A stretch of DNA of 64,000 bases from Dermatemys mawii (lineage: Eukaryota > Chordata > Testudines > Dermatemydidae). Positions 49,666-59,329 of the stretch are shown here, piece after piece. The notes beneath the pieces are model-generated. The model was not told where the DNA came from. It saw only the letters and a list, made by a program, of their open reading frames with translations, and did no database searches. A program made the translations under genes and the position numbers. The DNA is taken from assembly GCA_007922305.1 (NCBI GenBank), contig ML677348.1, positions 14,594,616-14,658,615 on the forward strand, in the 5' to 3' direction. The stretch's first letter is position 1. The number at the start of each line of letters is the position of its first letter.

Positions 49666-50679
49666 GCACAAATCATGGCCATAGAGTTCATGGTTTATTT
49701 CTTTTGGTAATTGGACTATTACCACAAAAGTTAAGGTTGAGGAATATAAAACCTGTTTTAAAGTTTTCATGCTTAAACTAAGAACAATAAGATTGGATAA
49801 GATGCACAGTAACAGTTCTTAAGGCTAGGAACTTCTAGTCCACCCTTCTCTTGAGTTTAATTAATATACTCCTATGAATCCCTAGGGTTTATATGGAACA
49901 GAAAGAGAAATTAATCTTTTTCCAATTCCTGAGAGTTGCATACAGAATAGGTAACAGTCTTGCCACATCTCTATGAGCAGGTAGTCTTTGCAATATGTAG
50001 TTTCTGGATTCCATTTGTATCAGGAGGAATGAAAAAACTTCACCTTTTGGCACCCAAATCCATGTATGGTAAGTCAATGTTCAAAAGCTATTTACATCAT
50101 TAGATTTGACAGCACAAAGTAACTCCAAAAGCCATTACAATCCCTCATGTGGCTGAGGTAAAAGGATAAGGGAAGGTAGCAAATTATGGGGACATTAAAG
50201 ATCTGTGCACCTTTCCTTAGCAAAACCAAGTGCATTTCCTAAATTATAGGTCTTATTGCCAAACGAATCTGAGTTGAATCTTTCAAAGTAGTCCAGTAGA
50301 TTTCAATTAATGAAAGATGCATCTAAGACTCCTGAAGTGTTTTGGAAAAACAAATTTCACCTGACTGGAATTAAGCTTCCTGCATACCAATAAAGAACAC
50401 TGCTAATGCAAAGCAGCCTATTTTCATCCTATTTGTTCCTTCAGAACTACCTCCCACACAGCTCCGTTATAGCCACATCCTTACAGCTAAGCGCATCTCT
50501 CTCCAGAGCCTGTCAACACCTCTCATGAATCACCCTACGAAAACAGACAGACAGAGTCCTCCCTCACCCAACTCCTACAGGAAGGATGCAGCATTCTCCT
50601 CAGTGGAGAGGGAAGGATAAGAAAAGAAAGAATTGCAGAATGAACCATCACTCGTTACCTGGTTTATACCTAAAGACAT

Positions 50680-50975
50680 GTCTACATTTACAGTGCAGCA
50701 GTGGCACAGCTGTACTGGTACAGTTGTGTTGCTGCAGTGCATGTGGTGAAGATGCTCTATGAAGATAGGAGAGAGCCCTCCATTGGCATTAGAATAAAAT
50801 TTAAAAAAACCACAAAACACCACCCCTCATGAGTGGCAGAAGCTAGGGTCAGCGGAGAAGCTTCCACAACATAGCACTGTGCACACTAGCACTTATTCCA
50901 GTTTAACGTACGTCACTGAACAAGGTAGAATACTCACACCCCTAAATGATGCAAGTTTTGCCAACATAGCCTCAG
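50680..50975 (+). mobile_element. Non-autonomous DNA element, family B
   Basis: ATGTCTACATTTACAGTGCA, GCACAGCTGTACTGGTACAG, GGAGAGAGCCCTCC, GCACTGTGCACACTAGCACT and CACACCCCTAAATGATGCAA appear in the order of a repeat I associate with turtles. A short inserted A-rich stretch interrupts it near 50790-50825. The right end is approximate. Confidence 0.55.
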
Positions 50976-51057
50976 AAAGTCTCATCAAAAATGTAACATC
51001 CATCAAAAAAGAAAGAAAGATAGCTGAGTGAGCAAGATCTCATGAAGTTAGTACATA

Positions 51058-51345
51058 CAGGATACGTCTTCACTACCTGCTGGATTGGCGGGTAGCAATC
51101 GATCTTTCGGTGATCGATTTATCACGTCTCGTTAAAATGTGATAAATTGATCGCCAGCAGCGCCCCCATTGACTCCAGAACTCCAGCTTGCCTCAAGGCG
51201 CAAGCTGGAGTTGACAGGGGAACGCACGGCCAACTGCCACGAGGACAGCTGAATACACTCCGACTTCAGCTATGTTATTCATGTAGCTGAAGTTGTGTAT
51301 CTTCAGTCGACCCCTCCCCCTCCTGTAGACCACCCCATAGTGAGA
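51058..51345 (+). mobile_element. Non-autonomous DNA element, family A copy 2
   Basis: Colinear with 17155-17415: CACTACCTGC, GGCGGGTAGCAATCGATC, GATCGATTTATCACGTCTCG, GGAGTTGACAGGGGAACGCA, CGACTTCAGCTATGTTATTC, GTAGCTGAAGTTGTGTATCT and a right end TCCTGTAGACCACCCC. An internal palindrome CTCCAGCTTGCC / GCAAGCTGGAG (about 51181-51215) is peculiar to this copy. Confidence 0.8.
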
Positions 51346-51916
51346 GCAATAGTCTACTGAAACACAAAGCAACATGTGACATTTTAACTGCCAAACACGT
51401 ATGTAAATGGGGATGTGGCAAAGCTAGTGATTTTTCACCTGTTTAAACAAAAAGCAATAGCTGCAAGCTAATTATTGCTGTTATACTACCAAACAATTTT
51501 TTTCCCAAATTTAACAGAGGTTTAAATAAACTCATTCCATTAACAGCCAGTGTGCGAATCTGTACTCTGCATTATTCTGACTGGCTTGTAAATCTGCAAA
51601 GTATTCTGTCTTGCAGTTTTATACTAGTACATACAGCTCCAGATTTCCAGAACAGACCAACCCTTTTTGGGTATACCAAGCATGTGTTTTTTAATTATGC
51701 ACAAGGATTTACTCCTTTCAGTCCCACTAGTGGCACATAGAAATAGGAAAATATACTTTAGATCTGAGCATTACACCAACCGTTGGTGGAGGAGCAGGCA
51801 CAGGAAGAGAAGACATTTGGTTTGCCTGACCCAAATTAACCAACTTTCTAAAAAAAAAAAAAAAAAGAAGAAAGATTTTCACTTTAAACCCTGGTGTTCC
51901 AATAATCAATAACATA

Positions 51917-52241
51917 TACTGTACACTCTCGATTATATAGGACTAGGTTAACCAGGTTGTGGGTTAACCAGGTTGTGAAAAAAAATATCTATACGTAACT
52001 CTCAGGGCCGGCTCTGGCTTTGGTGCTGCCCCAAGCACAAAAAAAAAAAAAAACCCTCACACACACCAGGGCGCAGAGCAGCCAGTGAACCAACACCTCC
52101 TCCACCCCTCCCCGGCGCAGGGTGGCTGGTGAACCAACTCCCCCACCCTCCCATATTTCCTATAGATGGTGATTATCCGGGATTTTATTAACCAGGATTA
52201 ATTTTTTCCCTATCATCCTGAATAATCGAGAGTCTACTGTA
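51917..52241. mobile_element. Tigger/pogo-like element with a nested fragment
   Basis: Left end TACTGTACACTCTCGATTAT and right end ATAATCGAGAGTCTACTGTA are inverted repeats matching at 18 of 20 positions, flanked by TA, as in Tc1/mariner-pogo elements. GGTTAACCAGGTTGTG is tandemly duplicated near the left end (about 51948-51980), and TTAACCAGG recurs at 52188. Between about 52005 and 52140 a foreign GC-rich piece beginning AGGGCCGGCTCTGGC, with an A-run, is inserted. Confidence 0.85.
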
Positions 52242-52629
52242 CATTATTTCACAGGTTGGCAATAACTGATAAGTTACTAGATAAGTGCATCAGTTGATCA
52301 GGTTAATATTTGCAAGGTAATTTAATTTTAATATGCCCTATGCATCATATTCTCTGTCCTTGATAGCTGGCTTTTGCACAGGTTTTAGCTGCCAGACAGT
52401 CAGCATTTATATTAGGGGCATTTGCTTCCTGATGAAGAGCTCAATTAATTATTTAAAGAAAAGAGAAGCATGGTCCTGGAAGGGATAGCAACGGCTATTT
52501 CTTTCATTGCTCTCCTGGTAGTTACTCTCCCGCAACAGAATATTAATACTGCACAGATATACTATTGTTCCAATCTGAAACACTGAAACCAAAGTTATGG
52601 GTTTAAACCTGCAGTCCCTTACTTATGAA

Positions 52630-53030
52630 AGCAGTCCCACTGACACTCAAGCACCTTTCTTCCACTCGAGCACCTTTACATGGTCTTTCATTCTGCCTCC
52701 CAAGCAGTGAGGAGCTCTGTAAAAAATTCCTCCTTCACCACTTTGTCCTCTTTCAAACCCTTCCTTAAGGCCTCTCTCTACTGTGATGCCTACAAAAACC
52801 CCTTGATAACGGCTAAGTATTGCGTGTGCCAAGATTGCTCTGTTATGCCATATACATTGTTTATTAGTATCTTCTTTCCCTCCCCATATTAGTTTTTCTC
52901 TACCTTCTCCTCATGTCATCATATACTAAAATGGTTAGTTCTGTGTCACAAGGACATTTAAAAAAAAGAAACCAACAAGTGGGGGGTACAGTACTTAGTA
53001 CCTCATTCAGGCCTCTAGTTATTATAGCAA
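52630..53030 (+). mobile_element. L3-like LINE 3' fragment
   Basis: TCTTTCAAACCCTTCCTTAA, CTACTGTGATGCCTACAAAA and a region ending CTAGTTATTATAGCAATACA are colinear with the tail block at 49300-49650. Degenerate, with no intact coding. Confidence 0.5.
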
Positions 53031-53179
53031 TACAAATACATACATCCTTCAATCAATGGGACTACTCACATTAGCAAGGGTTAATAGGTCAGGACCAAAT
53101 TTGCAGGGTTACTAAAGGTATTTTTGTTTAAGGGTTGATTACTACTACTACTAAAAAAAAAAAAAAAAAAAAAAGTTGA

Positions 53180-54303
53180 GAAATCTTCTTCCCTTCTGTC
53201 CACACACGCTAAGATTTACCTTGTGTTTTAGCAAAACTTAATTCACACAGTTAAAGCCACAGGCTGGGCTGACAGCAGGTCTCTCATGTTACTATGCTTG
53301 GGGATTAAATTATGTTTTAGCCTTTCCTCTGTAAAGCTAGGACAATCCAGAACTATAACTGGAGCTCCATTCCACTTAGCTAGGAAGAAAGTTAGACACC
53401 AGGTAGATGGTCTCTTTATTCTACACTGAGAACTGTTCTCTCTGTATGGAGAAAGAAGCCAAAGGCAAGCCAGCAGGTATCTTGGAGGCAGTGTCCTGCA
53501 CTTGTTATGAGGGTGCCCTGGTTTAGAAGACGCTGAATTTGGAGCTCCCTAGCACTAGGGAACAATGTGTATTCCACAGCTGATGGGTTTGATATCACCA
53601 CTGCATTGCAGGGAGAAATAAAATGGCAAATTATGGTCCAGACAACGGGCCCCGATTGAGCTGAAGAGTGATATCTTAGAACCTGCTTTTACTTCTGTTA
53701 AATAACTGTAATACTCTCCACTCTCATAAGGCAAGACATTTATTAGAGAGGAAAAACAAGAGGTCTTTACTATGAAGTGATAGAAATTCTTTAAACCCCA
53801 TCAGTACTGGTCTTTAGTATCACGAAGGACATCTGCTGTTGTAACAAGTAGATGATAAGGACACCTTTGGCTTGATCTAGTTTAGTTTACAAACTAGATT
53901 GCAAGGTTTTAACATGCAATTAGGAACTATCAAAATAAGAGAGCTCTGAAATTTAGGAGGGCTATGATGGAGGGAGAGAAAGGGAAAGGTCATTACTTTC
54001 AGAAAAGAATATAGAACCCATGGTCCCGAAAGGAAACAAATAGCTTCCTCCTAAGTGAAAATAGAACAGTAATGCTTTTCAAGACATGTTTGATATGTAC
54101 ATTCTCTCCCATGAGAAAAGAAAAGCCTATGTGATAATTTGAGTCACAATACTACGTATTCTTCATATTTGTGGAAAGTTGATCATGAAGAAGCTCACAA
54201 CATCTTTGAAATATTAGGCACGCATTGATGCAAATATAACAATGGTAAAGTAAAGTAGTGATACAGACAGGAACTTTACACCCTGCCTCTCTTAAATATT
54301 CAC
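53180..54303. other. Intronic stretch adjoining exon 2, nothing recognised
   Basis: Begins after an A-run (about 53153-53174). No repeat or gene is identified. Confidence 0.45.
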
Positions 54304-54693
54304 CTTCCACTAGCTGGTCCAAGGTGGAAATCTTCTTGGTACCATCAATGGTGTAGATTGTTCTCACTCCCTGGGGCAGATTCACATTATCAGACAGAGT
54401 TCGGGTCAGATCAGCCAACAGGGCCTCAAAAGATCTAAACCGGTCAGGGGAGATGGCGTAGACAATCCCTTTGAAATACCGGTCTCCATTGCGATAGAAA
54501 CGAACTTTCTTTGCTTTTTTCTCAGAACTGAGGGTTTGTAGAGTGCGGGTTCGGTAAAAGCTGCAGTGGGCACTATGGGTAGGGCTAGGCAGACCATTTA
54601 CCCGTGACCCTCTGCCATATCGCTGTGCTTTATCACGCTCATCAAAGTGTTCCAGCTCCATGTCTCTTCCAAAGGACATCTTTGATGGTAAAT
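54304..54693 (-). CDS. DCLK1: DCLK1 exon 2: start codon and first doublecortin domain (coding 54304-54679)
   Basis: First coding exon of doublecortin-like kinase 1, a microtubule-binding Ser/Thr kinase of neurons and some epithelia. On the minus strand a pyrimidine tract and CAG acceptor precede position 54693. Fourteen untranslated bases follow, then the ATG at 54679. The exon encodes residues 1-125 plus one base of a glycine codon and ends at a GTGAAT donor (54303). Residues 1-50 contain [10 protein letters not shown] and [18 protein letters not shown], typical of the DCX/DCLK N-terminus. The first doublecortin (tubulin-binding) domain starts near residue 55 with [18 protein letters not shown] and continues into exon 3. 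The opening [16 protein letters not shown] fits DCLK1 rather than DCX, which as I recall starts differently; DCLK2 is less likely. No frameshift or stop is seen. Reading past the donor adds about 50 intron-encoded residues that are not part of the protein. Confidence 0.96.
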
Positions 54694-56050
54694 CTGGAGT
54701 GAGAAAGAGAAAGAATTCAATACATAAGTATTTTTAGAACTCCATTTAGAACTCATAAGAGTTCAGTGTACAAATAATATGCTATAGCAGGCTCTCTTGT
54801 AGAGTGATCAAGGTTAACCAATTAAGCCCTGCTAAAAAATTTTAAAACCATAACTATACAGCACATTGTAAAAACTTGTTCACCAGAAAGTAGACTGTGT
54901 AACCTAGTTGTCATCTTTATACTGTACCAAGAAGCAGACCATCACACAAAAAAAGCTTTAGATCAAACGAAGGAGAGATACAATGCCTATATGACATTAT
55001 GGTACAAAGTTCAGCTCCTCCTCTTCCCAGTAGCTCAACTGATTTTTGCTAGTCTTGCACCCATGTGAAGCTTCCAATCCGATTAAAAGCGACAACCAAC
55101 TTACTCATACTCTCAGTATTGCTTATTCCAAGTCTGACTTCAAAGAAGTTGCCACATAGTGGATTATATTTACTACCAGCCAATGTGACACATCCAATTA
55201 AAAACATTTCAGAGGAAGCAGTCATGTAGGTTGGCAATAGAAATTGGGACTATTAGCATAAGGGAGTTGACTGTGATGGTCATTTTCATAGATGAAAAAG
55301 TCTTGCTCCATACAGCCACTGCATCTCACCTCATGTCACATATTACACTAGACTGATTGAAGACAACAACACTCCCAAACCTTTAGCACATACTGAACAG
55401 GTGGAGATACTCAGTTATCACAGAACAAAAAGACATGGTTAGCAGGAGCTTCTGACACTAATATCATCCACTGAGCAAACTGCCTTACAGAATATACAAA
55501 TAAAGGAGTAAAGCAGTAAATATCCTTAACCTAGTGTTCAGAATTGGTCATCCTTGATAGTTTTTCCTTGTAGAAACATCTGTAACTCCAATTGGCATAA
55601 AATCACCAACTGACTGAATGAACTAGCAACTGATGCCAAACACCTGAGAACCACAAATAAGGCTCCATGATGACTGGGTTCTCAATTGAATGACTCCAAC
55701 TTTTTAATATAGTACATATCGTGAAGCTCTCAGCCATTTTATATATATGTGAGGGAATGTGTAGCACTCACTTCCCTTTTTCAAGGTATATATACACTTT
55801 AAAAAAATCCTGAACTAATCTTGTTAAAAACATAAAACAAATTACTACAACTGTTATGCCAGTCTTCATCTCTATAAAAATAAATCCTATTTTGTTTGGT
55901 TTATTTTAAATAAATAGACTAGTCTCATTTTGTTTGAAGAGCCACCCTAGATCTGTAATAAAAAGTTGTCTGCAGAACTGCAAAGCACAGTACATTTATA
56001 GCACAGATTCACAGACCTAATTTAGAAGATCGCTCTCTTAATGATTTCCA

Positions 56051-56052
56051 AT

Positions 56053-56080
<28 letters not shown>
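56051..56080. repeat. Poly-A run (about 28-30 A)
   Basis: Uninterrupted A-tract in intron 1 following AATGATTTCCAATA. No retrocopy body is recognised beside it. Confidence 0.9.
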
Positions 56081-56086
<6 letters not shown>

Positions 56087-56353
56087 GATAGAAGCACCAG
56101 CTTCATTACCACTAATCGTTAACTGACAGTTACAAAACAAATCAATAACAGAGAAAGTTCAATATGAGAGAGATGGACCGATATCATTTTGTTTATACAG
56201 GTATATGTTAAAATGTATAGTATGCCCAGTGCACAACTCTCAGGTATATGAGTAGACTCTCTCAAATTCATAGGGCTATTCACATGTTTAAAGTAAACCT
56301 GCCAAAACCAATACAAGACCAGGATCCTTGTGGAGGTTATTTATTTCAGTTTG

Positions 56354-56530
56354 GAAGTGACAAAGAGTCCTGTGGCACTTTAAAGACTAACTAAAGTATG
56401 CATGCATCCGACAAAGTAGGTATTAGCCCACGAAAGCTTATGCTCTAATACTTTAGTTAGTCTTTAAGGTGCCACAGGACTCTTTGTCGCTTCTACAATT
56501 CCAGACTAACACGGCTACCCGTTTGATTCT
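56354..56530 (-). mobile_element. Foldback SINE, locus B, with target duplication
   Basis: Arms 56357-56398 and 56449-56490 are reverse complements at 40 of 42 positions, with a 50-bp loop. On the minus strand the right part is a SINE: head AACGGGTAGCCGTGTTAGTC, GCGACAAAGAGTCCTGTGGC, then GAGCATAAGCTTTCGTGGGC and a CTTTGTCGGATGCATGC tail. The left arm is an inverted second copy of the body, starting just after the head. The whole unit is flanked by ATTTCAGTTTG (56343-56353) and ATTCCAGTTTG (56531-56541), identical at 10 of 11 positions. Confidence 0.9.
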
Positions 56531-57038
56531 ATTCCAGTTTGTTTAGAGCTTGACTCATTTTATTATCCAAACATGGGATCCTGGTTATATTTACATACTT
56601 TGCCTTGTATCTGCGTATGAAGATTTGTTGTACTCCCCAAAAAAATAAAACCCACCAACCAATAACCACTCCTCTCCCCTGCCCCACTATGGAAAGCAGC
56701 TTTCTAGACCAACCCCCAACCCAACCCTGACAAAACTTCAGTTCAAAGAACAGAACAGTTCTCTCTGGACCAGTACTTCACTGTCAAAAAGAGTATTTTA
56801 GGTCAATTGTTAAGTCAATATAGGTCCAAGATTAACTGCCACGTTTCAATGTGTGGGGGTGTTTAAAATTATTATTCTAACAAAAGCCATTTATTGGGAT
56901 GGAAACATCCCCTTTCAGAGCTCACAATCCAAAGACTGCACTTTGGAACTGAAACTGATAACAAAAAAACACCCCCCAAAAAACCCTAATGTCTACTGTG
57001 GTTTCATTGTCCAAACCAAGTCAAATGAAAGGGTGAAC

Positions 57039-57062
57039 ACACACACACACACACACACACCC
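57039..57062. repeat. (CA)n microsatellite
   Basis: About eleven CA dinucleotides in a row in intron 1. Confidence 0.95.
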
Positions 57063-58109
57063 ACTCACCCCTTCCCTGTAAATGAAACATCTCAAAAAAT
57101 TTTCATTTTTAGTAATCTCAGGTCTTGTTAATAGCAGGTAATAAGGATAATTCCTCAGACTTTCACAAATGATTTTTATCTCCAATTAAACCCCTTTAAA
57201 AGGGAAATACAATTCTCCCTAGAACAATGTGCTCCTGCCATTCACACTCCAATATGTTCGCATGCGAAGGCCAGACTAAGACAATGAAATTCTAGACAAT
57301 AATTTGATCAGATGTAACTATATAAAAGTCACAGACCCCACTGTTCACACCACATCTATTAGAGATAGAAGTGTATACACACACACTGCAGGTGTGAGTG
57401 GGTGATTACATAAAACAATCAGCTCCAAATACACACACCGATACAATAAAGATTATTGAATAAAAGAGTGAAACCGAGTGGATTCTCTAATGATTTCCTT
57501 GATTCAATCTGATATAGGTCATAATGGTTTCAAAAAAAGGATTTATTCTCCTGAGGTGGCAAAAAACGTGTCTGAAATGCAACTAAGCCAGCTGTTCATG
57601 GGCCATATTGCACCATCAGTTTTTTAAACTGGAAGCTCTGCTTAAAAACTGATAGCACGATTTGGCCCCGTGGTAAGACAGAAAAATACATTTTCCATAA
57701 CTGTCCGCACGGTTTCAATACTGCAGGTATCTTTACATAATTGGCTTCTCTAAAATCAGAGGGAGAAATCGCCGGAGCTGAGCAGCAAGGTGCACTGTAC
57801 ATGAACAAAATGGAATTTAAGAGCAGACTTAGTTAGTCACCTCTTTGAGAGAGAGAGAAAAGCGGAGCACGCTATTCAGCTGGTTTGCTCCACAGCAAAA
57901 TCTGCCAACGAATGTCTTACCATTCTCAGAGAGAGGATCCTCTTCACAACCTTTGCCACACACACCACAAAAAGAGAGGGAGGGGGACTACGCAGCACCA
58001 GCTACAGCAAGGGAAAGCAGGGGGAACATAGAGCCTGGCCACCATTCTCCCCTGAAATTCAGCTACCCCCCAAACCAGAGCCCCGCACAAAAGGGGCAGG
58101 TGCAGTGGG

Positions 58110-58900
58110 GTGGCGAGGAATGTACATTACCGCGTTGCAGGAAAAGCACCGGTCGGGATGGAAATGGGAAGAGGAGCTGCCTTGGAGGTGGTAGATCAAA
58201 ACCCACTTACCTATTTCTTGGGCGGGGGGGTTGGAAGCGCCTTTGGCAAAACCCTAAATCGGTCGGTTTGCTGTGAAGGGGATGCGGGGTTTCAGCCGAA
58301 AGCGCTCAGCTCCACAATTCCCCCGCCCTGCTTGGATTGCAACTGTGGTCGCAAACAGCGGCTCGGATGCCTTTTGTTATGTGTCGCCCGGCCCCCCCGG
58401 CTGGCCGGTGCTACTGGTGAGGCTGGGCGGCAGCTGCTTCGCCTTTCTTCTACAGCCTGCTGCCGATTGCGGCGATTTGCATTAGCCCGGCCCTCATTGA
58501 GATGCTGCTCTTCGCACCAGCCTCTCGCCGGCTCGCTCTCCAGAGGGCGGCGCCGCCGCCACAGCCTCCCTCGCGGCGCCGGGGGGAATAATGGGCTCAG
58601 CCGCTCCGGGCCACCTCCCCGCACCGACTGCGAGTCGCCTGCCCCGCCGGGCTCTTCTCCTGGGCCCGCCTTGGCGCCTCTGTGCTCCTGCCGCGGTGGG
58701 GCGGAGAAAGGGGCGCTGCTTCTCTCGGTCAGTGCCTCTCGGGTGAATCCGAAGTGCGGGGGCGGGGGACGGGAGAGAGGCCCCTACTGGGGCGGTCGGT
58801 CAGTCAACGTGGGAAGTGGCCCCCGCCTCGTTATTTGTCACAGCCCCACGAATCCCTGTCAGGGGCAGCCGCTGTGGTGCACGCGTCGCGGTGCTGAATG
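58110..58900 (-). promoter_or_regulatory. DCLK1: CpG island, probable DCLK1 promoter and first-exon region
   Basis: A sharply GC- and CpG-rich block in otherwise AT-rich sequence, densest at about 58300-58800, lying 3.4 kb upstream of DCLK1 exon 2. This is where a vertebrate CpG-island promoter would be expected for a gene whose first coding exon already has an upstream splice acceptor. The octamer motif ATGCAAAT occurs on the minus strand at 58475-58482. I saw no convincing TATA box. The transcription start cannot be placed from sequence alone. Long open frames through the block on both strands reflect its high GC content and are not taken as genes. Confidence 0.7.
58211..58520 (-). other. 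DCLK1: Candidate non-coding exon 1 (5' UTR) of DCLK1, 5' end approximate
   Basis: On the minus strand the sequence reads TAG then GTAAGTGGG at 58211/58210, an excellent splice donor at the edge of the CpG island. It would join the acceptor at 54693 and give an intron of about 3.5 kb. DCLK1 is known to begin with an untranslated exon. The 5' boundary given here is only a guess. Weaker alternative donors in the same orientation lie near 58130 (CGCG/GTAATG) and 57920 (AATG/GTAAGAC). Short upstream ATGs exist in the segment, for example near 58500. Confidence 0.4.
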
Positions 58901-59329
58901 AGGCAGGATGCTGGGCCTCGCTTTCTGCTGGTGCCAAAATATAGGCTAGCTGGCTATGCATGCACCTACCCTGCAACCCAGCCCTAGCTTGGGGGTGTGT
59001 GGTGCTAGCTGGCATGTTAACCAGACTATCAGCTCTCTCTCAGTGCATGGCTGTGCATGCAGATCACCCCATCTATGTATTAGCCCAGTACAAAGAGTGA
59101 TCCTATGATACTTACCTCAAGGCTCATCTACACTATGGCTGAGATTTTCAAAAAATGAGAGATTTCCAAGACCAGTCTCCTTCAAACTAATGGGAACTAG
59201 GCATGCAAATTCCCTGGGTAGCTCTGAAAATCTCTGGCTACATATTTAACCCGGCCAATGCAGTTGTCTGGCACAGTTGGGAACTGGCTGTATTGCAAAA
59301 TAGCGTTTGGCATACTGTATACTTACATG

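Larger units (their letters stand above)
42959..54303 (-). other. DCLK1 intron 2
   Basis: An 11,345-bp intron bounded by a GTGAAT donor (54303) and a TTCCCTTCAG acceptor (42959), phase 1. It contains a hAT-like element (about 44026-44503), an L3-like LINE tail (49100-49650), two DNA-element copies (50680-50975, 51058-51345), a Tigger-like element (51917-52241), another L3-like tail (52630-53030) and a poly-A run. I see nothing identifiable in 44510-48080 and 53180-54300. Confidence 0.93.
54694..58210 (-). other. DCLK1 intron 1 (if exon 1 ends at 58211)
   Basis: AT-rich non-coding sequence between the putative exon 1 and exon 2. It holds a foldback SINE (56354-56530), a run of about 30 A near 56051-56080, a short CA repeat near 57039-57060, and otherwise nothing I recognise. 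The boundary at 58210 depends on the exon 1 prediction; the boundary at 54694 is firm. Confidence 0.5.

Noticed and set aside
54152..54303. C-terminal extension of the exon 2 open frame (YLREAGCK...)
   Set aside because: It lies beyond the GTGAAT donor. The family continues with ESYVCGS, which is found in exon 3, so this is intron read-through.
58292..58624. 110-codon minus-strand open frame in the same island
   Set aside because: Arg/Pro/Ala-rich. It sits in the probable 5' leader or promoter, ends before the coding exon and is not joined in frame to exon 2.
58110..58901. 263-codon plus-strand open frame through the CpG island
   Set aside because: Low-complexity GC-driven translation (many R, G, P, S) with no family motif, antisense to the DCLK1 promoter. 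Long frames are expected in CpG-rich DNA.
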